NCBI RefSeq assembly: GCF_013179735.1
Contig: NZ_JABMEG010000001.1
Coordinates: forward strand, 1,550,001-1,614,000
Reading direction: 5' to 3'
Source of the DNA: Permianibacter fluminis
GTDB taxonomy: Bacteria > Pseudomonadota > Gammaproteobacteria > Enterobacterales > Permianibacteraceae
Length of the DNA: 64,000 nt
Position numbers and translations under genes: made by a program. Below the pieces are notes generated by a model. The model made no database searches and was not told the DNA's origin. It saw nothing but the letters and a program-made list of their open reading frames with translations. Positions 18,695-27,712 of this stretch are shown piece after piece. The first letter of the stretch is position 1. Every line of letters starts with the position of its first letter.

Positions 18695-21457
18695 TCAGAA
18701 ACTGCCCTGATAAACCACCGGACTGTAACCAATGCTGACCCGGTTCGGATTGCGGATCTGCAGCGTCAGCTTGATTTGTTGGCCAGCGCTGACATCGTTG
18801 AGGCGCAAAAAGGGCACACCGGCAACGTCGCCAGCGGCGTTGTGCAAGCTGACGCCGGTGGGCAGTCCGGTCAGTGTGACGATCAGCGGGCCACTGACGC
18901 TGGCTTTTGCGGTCAAGGTCAGGGTGCCGGTGTACAGATCGGTGCAGCGGTTGTAGCTCAGCCCCGATTTGTACAAGCTGAATTGACTGCTGACGTTGGT
19001 GCCGGCGATGGGAAATTGCAGGTAAGCCACTTCCGGGTCGTGATCGCTGGCCTGGTCGGCGAATTCGGCATTGACATGCACCACGTCGTATTCATTGCTC
19101 TGCAGTCGCAGCGTGTCGCTGACCAGAATGTGATCGAGTGCTTGTGCATTACCCTCGAACACATAACTGTACCGTTCGCTTTCGGGCAGCGTTTCGATCA
19201 AGTCATGCAGGCCAGCCGATTTCAGAATTGCCATCGTGTCGGAGAACTGGAAGTCATTGATGTCGCCCAGTACCACAACCTTGGCGGTCGGGTCGGCCGC
19301 GCGAAGCTCGGCAACAAATGCCGCAACCAAGGTCGCCTGCGCGTGGCGCTGGATTTCCGAGTTGCGCGCCGGCAGCTGGTAGCGGCCGAACAGCGGTTGA
19401 TCGCCACCTTTCGAGTTGAAGTGATTGGCAATGACAACGACCCGATTGCCGTTGATCAGAAACTCGGCGGCCAGCGGTTTGCGGCTGTCGTCAAAAGCGC
19501 TGTCGGTCGGCGCGATGCGGCCGGGGCTGTATTGCAGATGTGCGCCGCTGCTGTCACTGACAACAGCATTGGCGGTCAGCGCGTCAGCACCGGGGCGATC
19601 GACGAAGCGCACTTTGGTGGCATTGAACAGAAAGCCCTGGCGAATGTTGCCGCCGGGCTGACCACCATCCTGATCGTCAGCGGGATTGATGCTGCGGAAT
19701 TGATAGCGCGGACCGCCGGCGGCGACAATGGCATTAATCAGCGTCGCATAGGTCTGATCGGCGCTGACCACGCTGTCATTGCTGGCACCGTTGTTGTCTT
19801 GCACTTCCATCACCGCGATGATGTCCGGTGCGCGCAAAGCCGCGACGATTTGCTGGGCCAGCCGGGCGAACTTGGCCGGATCATTGGTGGCTGCCAGATT
19901 CTCGACGTTGTACGAGGCAATGGTGGTTTCACCGATGGCCGCGGCGCGCGCCACTTCAGCGGTGAGGCCAGCGCTTTGCAGCGGCGACAATGCCGTTACC
20001 GCCAGCTTGTAATTGCCGAAGCTGTAATCGATGACGCCACTGACGCTGGCAAAACTGTCGCCGACATTGGCCAGCGGCAAGCTGACAAAACCATCGTCAA
20101 GAATGATCCGCTCCGGATTGAAGTCGTTGGCGCGAATGACCAGACCATTGCGCGCCGTGCGCAGGCTGGCATCGAGTCCGTTGTCGGCGATGACCGGCAG
20201 TTCGCCGAAGCTGCTGGTAGGGCCGGTGGCCAGGGCGCCATTGATCTGCACCCGCATGCCTTCGAGGCTTTCATAGAAGTCGATGCCCTGACTCAGAATC
20301 AAGCTGGCGCGGTCTTCGACATTGCCGGCAATTCCGGCAGCAATGATCGCACTCGGCGGTTGCCGGCCGCCGGCACCGAGCATGATCGCCGCCGGTAACG
20401 GCTGGGCGCTGGCCAGCTTGGTGACCGTCGGTGAGCTCAGTTCGGTGATGGTCAGATTCGTGCTGCCGCCGCTGCCGCCCGGACGAAATTCCGTCACCGT
20501 TCCCGCCACTTCAACGCGATCGCCTGTGGTCACCGTCGGCGCAGTGCCGGTGAACACGAACACAGCTTCAGATGTTGCCGGATCCGCATCTGGCACATCA
20601 TCCTGCATAAAGAAGCCGTTGCTGCGGACGGCGGTGACAATGCCGGGCACGCGGGTCACGTGCTGACCAACAAGTGGCGACAAATGCGCGCTGCCCTGAA
20701 TCTCGCGAATCCGTTTGTCGTTATCACTGCCATTACCACCTCCACCACCACCGCCACCATTACCGGTGCCGCAAAGCAAGAAGCTGCTGCCGCCGTTGCG
20801 CGGGCTGGGCGCGCCAGTCTGGAAATCGCTGCTGTTGTTGTTGCTGTCGCTGCAGCCGTTGTCTTTGCGCAGCGCTGCCAGCGTGTTGCCAAGCGTCGGT
20901 GCCGGCGTGGTTTCGCTGCTGCTGGCGCTGCCGAAGCCGACCAGATCGATAACGCCACTGACCACGTCGCAACCATTGGCGCAGTTCAGCGCTGTGCTGT
21001 TGTTGACCAGCGCCACTTTGCCGCTCGACGCCGACATCGCGATATTGCCGATGAAATCCGGTGTGGGCAGTGCTTCGCTGCCACCGGCGCCGCTGGCCTG
21101 CTGAACAAGTAAGTACTGGCCGGCGGCGATGACGCCCGCCAGATTGGTCTTTTGCCAACTGCTGCCAGTGCTGGAAGCGTACTGCACGGTCCAGCCATCG
21201 AGCGTGACCGCTTCGTTGCCGTTGTTGTGCAGTTCGATGAAATCGTTACGCAGGTTGGCGCCGCTGTTGCCACCACCGCCGTACACCTGACTGATCACCA
21301 CGGCTGCCATGGCGTTGCCTGCAAACGCCATGCTGCCGGCAAGCAGCAATGCGATGCGGCCGCCATGGTGCAAGCGGTCATGGGCGAAAATCCGCCTACA
21401 CTGTGTTTGCTCCAACCGTCCCTGATTCGGTTGTTCCTGCTTCAACTGTGCGTGCAT
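18695..21457 (-). CDS. ExeM/NucH-family extracellular endonuclease with lamin-tail domain
   Basis: 920 residues. After an N-terminal stretch with a late signal peptide (IALLLAGSMAFAGNAMA) comes a lamin-tail domain (VVISQVYGGGGNSGANLRNDFIELHNN), a Gly-rich spacer, an OB-like region, and from ~residue 540 an endonuclease/exonuclease/phosphatase domain (IASYNVENL, VVIANHFNSKGGDQ, VLGDINDF, DHILVS, SDHDPEVAYL). These are the catalytic motifs of ExeM/Xds nucleases, which degrade extracellular DNA. The C-terminal ~90 residues form an Ig-like tail. GGAGGAG lies 8 bases before ATG 21457. The next gene downstream is the NF038129-like secreted protein, probably co-transcribed. Confidence 0.93.
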   Translation of the reverse strand: MHAQLKQEQPNQGRLEQTQCRRIFAHDRLHHGGRIALLLAGSMAFAGNAMAAVVISQVYGGGGNSGANLRNDFIELHNNGNEAVTLDGWTVQYASSTGSSWQKTNLAGVIAAGQYLLVQQASGAGGSEALPTPDFIGNIAMSASSGKVALVNNSTALNCANGCDVVSGVIDLVGFGSASSSETTPAPTLGNTLAALRKDNGCSDSNNNSSDFQTGAPSPRNGGSSFLLCGTGNGGGGGGGGNGSDNDKRIREIQGSAHLSPLVGQHVTRVPGIVTAVRSNGFFMQDDVPDADPATSEAVFVFTGTAPTVTTGDRVEVAGTVTEFRPGGSGGSTNLTITELSSPTVTKLASAQPLPAAIMLGAGGRQPPSAIIAAGIAGNVEDRASLILSQGIDFYESLEGMRVQINGALATGPTSSFGELPVIADNGLDASLRTARNGLVIRANDFNPERIILDDGFVSLPLANVGDSFASVSGVIDYSFGNYKLAVTALSPLQSAGLTAEVARAAAIGETTIASYNVENLAATNDPAKFARLAQQIVAALRAPDIIAVMEVQDNNGASNDSVVSADQTYATLINAIVAAGGPRYQFRSINPADDQDGGQPGGNIRQGFLFNATKVRFVDRPGADALTANAVVSDSSGAHLQYSPGRIAPTDSAFDDSRKPLAAEFLINGNRVVVIANHFNSKGGDQPLFGRYQLPARNSEIQRHAQATLVAAFVAELRAADPTAKVVVLGDINDFQFSDTMAILKSAGLHDLIETLPESERYSYVFEGNAQALDHILVSDTLRLQSNEYDVVHVNAEFADQASDHDPEVAYLQFPIAGTNVSSQFSLYKSGLSYNRCTDLYTGTLTLTAKASVSGPLIVTLTGLPTGVSLHNAAGDVAGVPFLRLNDVSAGQQIKLTLQIRNPNRVSIGYSPVVYQGSF

Positions 21458-22034
21458 GAACCATGCTCCTCCGATGCGAAATACCACCGGCATTTGCTGC
21501 CGGGTCCGCGGCGAGGGTAGGGGGCAGGTGTGACAACCGGACGACGGTGCCATGACAGCGCGTAGCGTTTTGTAGCGTGATGCCCGGTGCAGCCGATAGG
21601 CGGCCCCTATCGGAACGACTGCCAGCACCTATTGGCCAAACGCTATCCGGAGCGCTTCAATCAAGACCGGGCAGTCTGCGCTGCCGGGAATCGGCTGGGC
21701 CGGTGGTTGGTCGTTCGTCAGCTGGTCGCTCGCCAGTTTGTCGTTTACTGATGTGGCGATAGCTGCAGTCGGCCTGTAGGTTCACGTTTGAATGCAAAGC
21801 CAATTCATGGCGGAGAGGTCAGTCGGCTGGTGCAACAGCACGCCATCCGCCACTGTCGTATGAGCGCCGTAATTTTGTGCCGCCGTGGTGGCGCAGAATC
21901 ATGTCGTCGACGTTCCTGAATCACGTGTTGTCGTTGTCAGGGCAGATCCTGACAGCAGGGGTAGGGTCTGGTTGCGATCAGCATGAAGCTGGCGCGGCCG
22001 GTGTTATCACCTTCAACCGCAGCAGGAGGTCATC
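21458..22034. other. Intergenic region before rubrerythrin
   Basis: About 577 bases between the divergent nuclease and rubrerythrin genes. Short open frames here have no ribosome site and no protein-like character. I see no convincing promoter, repeat or RNA; the rubrerythrin promoter must lie in it. Confidence 0.5.
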
Positions 22035-22457
22035 ATGGCCAATCTCAAAGGGTCCAAAACCGAAGACAATCTGAAAGCCGCATTCGCCGGTGAGTCGCAA
22101 GCCAATCGCCGTTATCTCTACTTTGCCAACAAAGCCGATATCGAAGGCCAGAATGATGTCTCGGCATTGTTCCGCTCCACTGCCGAAGGCGAAACCGGCC
22201 ACGCTCACGGTCATCTGGAATTTCTCGAGGCGGTAGGTGATCCCGCCACCGGTTTGCCGATCGGCAGTTCGCGGCAAAATCTGAAAGCGGCGGTGGCCGG
22301 CGAAACCCATGAATACACCGACATGTATCCGGGCATGGCCAAAACCGCCCGCAGCGAAGGCTTTGAGGAAATTGCCGACTGGTTCGAAACGCTGGCGAAA
22401 GCCGAGCGTTCGCACGCCAACCGGTTCCAGAAAGCGCTCGACGCGCTGGCAGATTGA
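22035..22457 (+). CDS. Rubrerythrin family protein (ferritin-like domain only)
   Basis: 140 residues. The four-helix ferritin-like fold with two Glu-x-x-His/Glu di-iron motifs can be seen: [48 protein letters not shown] and [14 protein letters not shown]. The C-terminal rubredoxin domain of classical rubrerythrin is absent. Such proteins act as peroxidases in the cytoplasm, with electrons from a redox partner. AGGAGG lies 5 bases before the start. The Fe-S protein (22572) and DUF3501 protein (23971) follow on the same strand with strong ribosome sites, a recurring gene trio in proteobacteria. Confidence 0.95.
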   Translation: MANLKGSKTEDNLKAAFAGESQANRRYLYFANKADIEGQNDVSALFRSTAEGETGHAHGHLEFLEAVGDPATGLPIGSSRQNLKAAVAGETHEYTDMYPGMAKTARSEGFEEIADWFETLAKAERSHANRFQKALDALAD

Positions 22458-22571
22458 CTGTCGGCAGCCGGCATCGTTCGCGATCGAGTTTGAGGTCGCG
22501 CTTGTGATCGAGGTTGTGACCGGGACGCCGCCGGCTGCATTCACCGTCTGATTGATAGGCAAGGAGCTCGC

Positions 22572-23915
22572 ATGTCAACCCGTGAAGGCAATCTGGAAGC
22601 GCCAACCCGTCATGCGATTGACTGGCAGGACCCGAAATACCACGACGCAGCCGATTGCGACAAAGAACTCGAACGCGTCTTCGACATCTGCCATGGCTGT
22701 CGCCGCTGCGTCTCGCTGTGCAACAGCTTCCCGACGCTATTTGATCTGGTCGACAACAGCAGCACACTAGAGGTCGATGGCGTCGACAAGAAAGATTTCA
22801 TCAAGGTCGTTGATCAATGTTATCTCTGCGACCTCTGCTACATGACCAAATGCCCGTATGTGCCGCCGCATCCATGGAATCTGGATTTTCCGCATCTGAT
22901 GCTGCGGGCCAAGGCGATCAAGTTCAACAACGGTGAGGTCAAGAAAAGCGAGCAGCTGCTCGCCAGCACCGATCTGCAAGGCCAGATCGCCGGCGTCCCG
23001 ATAGTGGTGCAGGCGGCCAATGCCTTCACGGATCTGAAGCCGGTGCGCAAGCTGATGCAGCGCGCACTTGGAGTTCACCACAAAGCCTGGCTGCCGAAAC
23101 TGGCGACGCGCACGTTGAGCCAGTCGGCCGCACCCAGTCAACCTGATCTGACACCGAGGAACGGTGAACGGACACCGGGCAAGGTGGCGATTTTTGCCAC
23201 CTGCTATGTCAACAACAACGAGCCGCAAATTGGCCACGATTTGCTGAAGGTGCTGAGCCACAACGGCATCGCCTATCAGCTGGTCAACGAGGCCCGCTGC
23301 TGCGGCATGCCAAAACTGGAACTCGGTGATCTGGCGGCGGTGCGCAAGGCCAAGGAGGCCAATATTCCGCTGCTCGCGCAGAAGGCGCGCGAAGGCTACG
23401 CGCTGATGTCGCCGGTGCCGTCCTGTACGCTGATGTTCAAGCAAGAGTTGCCGCTGCTGTTCCCGGATGATCCGGAGGTCAAGCTGGTGCAAGACGCGAT
23501 GTGGGACCCGTTCGAGTATCTGGTGGCCCGGCACAAGGACCGGCTGTTGCAAACCGATTTCAAAACCGAACTCGGCAACGTCTCCTACCACGTGCCCTGT
23601 CACGGCCGGGTGCAGAACATGGGCCGCAAAACCGAAGAACTGTTCAAGCTGGTGCCCGGCACAAAAATGACCGTCATCGAACGCTGCTCCGGTCATGCCG
23701 GCACTTATGGCGTGAAAACCGAGCACCATGCAACGGCAATGAAGATCGGCAAGCCGGTGGTCAAGGCCATGGCCACTGCTGAGGCCGATTACATGGCGTC
23801 CGATTGCCCACTGGCCGGCCACCATCTTGCCCAGGGCATGGATGAGCAGCAATTACCGAAACCGGCGTTGCAGCATCCGATCAGTCTGCTGCGTATTGCG
23901 TATGGACTGTCGTGA
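22572..23915 (+). CDS. Heterodisulfide-reductase-related Fe-S protein (GlpC/CCG type)
   Basis: 447 residues. Two 4Fe-4S ferredoxin clusters near the N terminus (CHGCRRCVSLC and CYLCDLCYMTKCP) are followed by two CCG cysteine-rich domains (ARCCGMPKLELGD and the divergent ERCSGHAGTYG, in which the second cysteine is replaced by serine). The layout is that of GlpC and HdrB-like electron carriers. AAGGAG precedes ATG 22572. It lies between rubrerythrin and DUF3501, which suggests it delivers electrons to the di-iron peroxidase; this is an inference from neighbourhood. Soluble, with no membrane segment. Confidence 0.93.
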   Translation: MSTREGNLEAPTRHAIDWQDPKYHDAADCDKELERVFDICHGCRRCVSLCNSFPTLFDLVDNSSTLEVDGVDKKDFIKVVDQCYLCDLCYMTKCPYVPPHPWNLDFPHLMLRAKAIKFNNGEVKKSEQLLASTDLQGQIAGVPIVVQAANAFTDLKPVRKLMQRALGVHHKAWLPKLATRTLSQSAAPSQPDLTPRNGERTPGKVAIFATCYVNNNEPQIGHDLLKVLSHNGIAYQLVNEARCCGMPKLELGDLAAVRKAKEANIPLLAQKAREGYALMSPVPSCTLMFKQELPLLFPDDPEVKLVQDAMWDPFEYLVARHKDRLLQTDFKTELGNVSYHVPCHGRVQNMGRKTEELFKLVPGTKMTVIERCSGHAGTYGVKTEHHATAMKIGKPVVKAMATAEADYMASDCPLAGHHLAQGMDEQQLPKPALQHPISLLRIAYGLS

Positions 23916-23970
23916 GCACAGCCGTTGGTATCACTGACAAACGGAACCCAGAGTTCCGGAGGAGTCGAGC

Positions 23971-24546
23971 ATGATCCCGCGTGAGAGTCTGCTGTCACTG
24001 GAAAGCTACACCAAGATTCGGCCGCAGTTTCGCGCCGAGGTGATTCCGCACCGGCGCCTGCGCACCGTGCATCTGGGTGAGCACCTGACCTTTCAGTTCG
24101 AAGATGAAAAAACCATCCGTTACCAGATTCAGGAGATGCTGCGGGTGGAGAAAATCTTTGAAGAAGCCGGCATTCAGGATGAACTGGACGCCTACAACCC
24201 GCTGGTGCCGGAAGGTAAAAACTGGAAAGCCACACTGCTGATTGAATACCCGGAAGTCGAGCAGCGGCAGCGGGAGTTGGCGCGCTTGATTGGCGTCGAG
24301 GACAAGGTCTACGTCCAGGTTCAGGGGTTCGCCAAGATCTACGCCATCGCCGATGAAGATCTGGAGCGGGAAACCGCCGAGAAGACCTCATCCGTGCATT
24401 TTCTGCGCTTTGAATTCAGCGCCGATGAAATCACGGCCATCCGTGACGGCCGGCCGGTGCTGGTCGGCTGCGACCATCCGCATTATCCGGCATCGATGCC
24501 GATTCCGGCACCGACACTGGCCGCGCTGAAGCAAGACTTCGGTTGA
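23971..24546 (+). CDS. DUF3501 family protein
   Basis: 191 residues. The start IPRESLLSLESYTKIRPQFRAEVIPHRRLRTV and the later segment LRFEFSADEI and GCDHPHYPA fit DUF3501, a family of unknown biochemical role found with rubrerythrin and GlpC-like Fe-S proteins. Those three genes lie consecutively here. CGGAGGAG lies 6 bases before ATG 23971. No signal peptide or membrane helix; the conserved CDHP-x-Y near the C terminus might bind metal. The last codons overlap a 7-bp repeat. Confidence 0.92.
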   Translation: MIPRESLLSLESYTKIRPQFRAEVIPHRRLRTVHLGEHLTFQFEDEKTIRYQIQEMLRVEKIFEEAGIQDELDAYNPLVPEGKNWKATLLIEYPEVEQRQRELARLIGVEDKVYVQVQGFAKIYAIADEDLERETAEKTSSVHFLRFEFSADEITAIRDGRPVLVGCDHPHYPASMPIPAPTLAALKQDFG

Positions 24547-24562
24547 ACGTTGAACGTTGAAC
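24542..24562. repeat. Heptanucleotide microsatellite (GTTGAAC x3)
   Basis: Three exact GTTGAAC units, overlapping the DUF3501 stop codon, followed by degenerate copies (e.g. TTTGATC). It has the same 7-bp period as the array at 11896, with a different unit. Confidence 0.85.
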
Positions 24563-24598
24563 TTTGATCGTCACAAGTCGAGTGTTGCACATTGAGTC

Positions 24599-24626
24599 TT
24601 GCACGCCGCCGAACGGCGGCGTGCAA
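24599..24626. terminator. GC-rich hairpin between convergent genes
   Basis: A perfect 12-bp stem (arm TTGCACGCCGCC) with a GAAC loop lies between the DUF3501 stop and the ABC exporter stop. It has no strong U-run on either side, so it is a probable but not certain two-way terminator. Confidence 0.5.
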
Positions 24627-24637
24627 TGCGACCGCGC

Positions 24638-26470
24638 TCAGCCCGTTACCGGCGACTCGATGCCGTCGGCCGCTTTTTCGGCAGCCTGCAATTGCAGCCG
24701 CCACATCGCCGCGTAATGGCTGTTGGCCGCGAGCAGATCGGCGTGCTTGCCACGCTCGATGATCCGGCCATGATCCAGCACCAGAATCTCGTCGGCATTC
24801 ATCACCGTGGACAAGCGGTGGGCGATCACCAGCGTGGTGCGCCCGACCGCGATCCGATCCAGCTCTTCCTGAATCGCTTTCTCCGAGCGTGAATCCAGCG
24901 CTGAGGTCGCTTCATCAAAAATCAGAATCGCCGGATTTTTCAGCAAGGCGCGGGCAATCGCCACTCGCTGCTTCTCACCGCCTGAGAGTTTCAGGCCACG
25001 CTCGCCGACCTCGGTTTGATAACCGTCCGGCAAGGTGGTGATGAAATTGTGAATGTGGGCGGCACGCGCGGCGGCATACACTTCCTCGTCGGTTGCGTCC
25101 GGCCGGCCGTAGCGGATGTTGTACAGAATATTGTCGTTAAACAGCACGGTGTCCTGCGGCACGATGGCGATGGCGCTGCGCACCGAATCTTGGGTCAGAT
25201 CACGGATATCCTGACCATCAATCCGGATGCTGCCGCTACCAACATCGTAAAACCGGTACAGCAAGCGGGCGAGCGTGGATTTGCCGCTACCGGAATGGCC
25301 GACCACAGCAATCGTTTCGCCCGGCGCCACGCGAAAGCTGACGCCGTGCAAAATTTCCCGCCGGCTGTCGTAACCGAAGTGGACATCATCAAAACGGACC
25401 TCGGCATTCTGGGTCTGTAGCTGCCTGGCATCGGGTTTGTCGGCGACTTCTTGCGGTTCATCAAGCAGACCGAACAGCCGCTCGATATTGGTCAGTGCCT
25501 GCTTCACTTCGCGGTACATCATGCCGAGAAAATTCAGCGGACTGGCCAATTGCAGCAAATAGGCATTGACCAGCACCAGATCGCCGATTGTCATCGCGCC
25601 CGAAACCACCCCGGCCGAGGCGCGCCACATCATCGCGGTAACGCCGAGGCTGATGATCGCAACCTGACCGGTATTCAAGATAGCCAGCGACTTCAACGCC
25701 TTGACGTTGGCATCTTCCTGCCGGATCAGCGTTTCATCGTAACGACGGGCTTCGTGCTCCTCGTTGTTGAAGTATTTGACGGTTTCGTAATTGAGCAGCG
25801 AGTCGACCGCCTTGGCGCTGGCGGCGGTGTTGGCTTCCACCGCTTGTTGATAAAACTTGTTGCGCCAGCGTGTGATCCGGAAGGTCCAATAGATATAGGC
25901 CATTAGTGTCAGCAGGGTAATCACAGCAAAGCCAGCGTCGTACTTGATGACCAGAACAATGGTGACCAGGCTCACTTCCAGAATGGTCGGCACAATCGTA
26001 TACAGCGTCCAATCCAGCAGATCGGAAATGGCAGTGCCGCCGCGCTCGACATCACGCGAGACGCCGCCAGTGCGCCGGGCCAGATGAAAGCGCAAGGACA
26101 GCGCGTGCAAATGCCGGAACACCAGCAGCGTCACCGTGCGGGCGCTGCGGGCCATGACCCGGGCAAAAACAATCTGGCGCATTTCATTGAAGAAGCTGAC
26201 CGACACCCGCGAGGCGCCGTAAGCAATCAATAGCGCCACCGGCAACACCAGCAGACTCGGCGCCACGTTCAGGCCATCGACCAGCGATTTCATCAGCATC
26301 GGCACGCCGAGGTTGGCGAGCTTGGAGCCCAGCAGGCAGCTGAGCGCCAAGGCAATGCGCCAGCGATACGGTTTCAGAAAAGGCAACAAGGTGCGGATCA
26401 CGGCACGGCCGGTCTTGCCGTGTTGGTCGGGCTTGACCAGGGTCATATCGGGTGTGGCGGAGGCAGTCAT
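24638..26470 (-). CDS. Atm1/HMT1-type ABC exporter (fused permease-ATPase)
   Basis: 610 residues. The N-terminal ~330 residues are a six-helix ABC exporter transmembrane domain, and the C-terminal domain has Walker A GHSGSGKST, the signature LSGGEKQRVAIARA, Walker B ILIFDEATSALD and the H-loop IAHRLST. The sequence around YDETLIRQEDANVKALKSLA and YFNNEEHE is typical of the Atm1/ABCB7 group, which exports glutathione-derived sulfur or metal complexes. ATG 26470 has only a weak ribosome site. The gene stands alone, convergent with the rubrerythrin trio. It is a homodimer in known members. Substrate unproven. Confidence 0.93.
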   Translation of the reverse strand: MTASATPDMTLVKPDQHGKTGRAVIRTLLPFLKPYRWRIALALSCLLGSKLANLGVPMLMKSLVDGLNVAPSLLVLPVALLIAYGASRVSVSFFNEMRQIVFARVMARSARTVTLLVFRHLHALSLRFHLARRTGGVSRDVERGGTAISDLLDWTLYTIVPTILEVSLVTIVLVIKYDAGFAVITLLTLMAYIYWTFRITRWRNKFYQQAVEANTAASAKAVDSLLNYETVKYFNNEEHEARRYDETLIRQEDANVKALKSLAILNTGQVAIISLGVTAMMWRASAGVVSGAMTIGDLVLVNAYLLQLASPLNFLGMMYREVKQALTNIERLFGLLDEPQEVADKPDARQLQTQNAEVRFDDVHFGYDSRREILHGVSFRVAPGETIAVVGHSGSGKSTLARLLYRFYDVGSGSIRIDGQDIRDLTQDSVRSAIAIVPQDTVLFNDNILYNIRYGRPDATDEEVYAAARAAHIHNFITTLPDGYQTEVGERGLKLSGGEKQRVAIARALLKNPAILIFDEATSALDSRSEKAIQEELDRIAVGRTTLVIAHRLSTVMNADEILVLDHGRIIERGKHADLLAANSHYAAMWRLQLQAAEKAADGIESPVTG

Positions 26471-26614
26471 GAGCAGGCGTTACCGAGGAAGGATTGGCGC
26501 TGATGATACGGCTTTGGCTGGCGCTTTGCTGGCGACGCACTGTCGCTGCTGACAGCGTGCTGGCGCGGTCTGCTTGGCGCGAGCGGGTTGTCACGGTTTG
26601 ATTGCCGCGAGCTA

Positions 26615-27532
26615 TTAGCGGGAGTTTTGCAATACCCGGTCCCAACTGGGGTGCGGGCCAAATTGTTCGACCAGAAAGTCGAGCAGGGTGCGCAGGGTCG
26701 CCGGGACATGCCGGCGTGAGGCGTAAACGCCGTAAATGTTCATCGACACCGGTTGCCAGTCCGGCAGCACCCGCACCAGGCTGCCCGCGTTGAGCAGCGG
26801 CGCCACCAGATAGGTCGGTTGCATTGCAATGCCGGCGTCGGCAAGCGTGGCGTGCAACAAGACCGTGGCTTCGTTGGCGCTCAATTTGCCGGCAACGCTG
26901 ATCAGCTGCTCGTCATCGCCACAGCGCAGCCGCCACTGACTTTTGCCAAAGTAGGAATAGGTCAGGCAGTCGTGTTCGCTGAGTTCCGCCGGCGTCTGCG
27001 GTTGGCCCCGTTCGGCCAGATACGCTGGCGTGGCGCACAGCACCGAATGGCAGGGCGCCAGCCTTCGCGCGATCAGCGCCGGGTCGAGTTCATTGCTGAT
27101 GCGCACTGCCAGATCAATCCGTTCCTCGACCAGATTGACTGTGCGATCGACCATCAGCAGATCGACTCGGGTTTGCGGGTAGCGACGCAAATAACGGCTG
27201 ATGGCCGGCGCCAGCTGGGTCTGCCCGAACGACGAGCTGGTAGTGACACGGATGAGCCCGCGCGGCTCGACGTCACGCTGACCGGCGATCTGCTCGACAT
27301 CATCGGCCAGTTCCAGCATCTGCCGGCAGCGCTGCAGGCAGGCGTCGCCGGCCTCGGTCAGCGACAACCGCCGCGTCGTCCGTTGCAGCAAGCGGGTGCC
27401 GAGCCAGCGCTCCAGCTCGGCGACGTAGCGGGTCGTCATCGCCCGCGACAGCTCCAGTTTGTCAGCCGCTGCCGTCAGGCTGCCGCGCTGGGCGACTTCG
27501 ACAAAGACCCGCATGGCCATCAACCGATCCAT
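26615..27532 (-). CDS. LysR-family transcriptional regulator
   Basis: 305 residues. N-terminal winged helix-turn-helix (MRVFVEVAQRGSLTAAADKL, then AMTTRYVAELE and LLQRTTRRLSLTEAG) and a C-terminal effector domain. It diverges from the metallo-beta-lactamase-fold gene at 27713 with 180 bases between, the classical arrangement for a LysR regulator and its target. The neighbouring DsbA-like gene would then be controlled too. Effector unknown. Confidence 0.95.
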   Translation of the reverse strand: MDRLMAMRVFVEVAQRGSLTAAADKLELSRAMTTRYVAELERWLGTRLLQRTTRRLSLTEAGDACLQRCRQMLELADDVEQIAGQRDVEPRGLIRVTTSSSFGQTQLAPAISRYLRRYPQTRVDLLMVDRTVNLVEERIDLAVRISNELDPALIARRLAPCHSVLCATPAYLAERGQPQTPAELSEHDCLTYSYFGKSQWRLRCGDDEQLISVAGKLSANEATVLLHATLADAGIAMQPTYLVAPLLNAGSLVRVLPDWQPVSMNIYGVYASRRHVPATLRTLLDFLVEQFGPHPSWDRVLQNSR

Positions 27533-27712
27533 CTCGTTCGCCCCATTCGCTCGATTTATGCAACAAACAAGCGCAGTTTGGCGGCTATATCCGGTCGAAT
27601 CAAGCGCCTACAGTGCCGTCCATGCCGCGGCGACCACCGACGTTCACCGCCGCACCGGCCTTAACGCTTCAACCCCCGCGCCCCAGCCCCAACGGATTAA
27701 CGGAGTCCTGCC

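Noticed and set aside
18776-20398. 540-codon plus-strand ORF opposite the nuclease gene
   Set aside because: Antisense shadow; the minus strand has catalytic motifs of a real enzyme.
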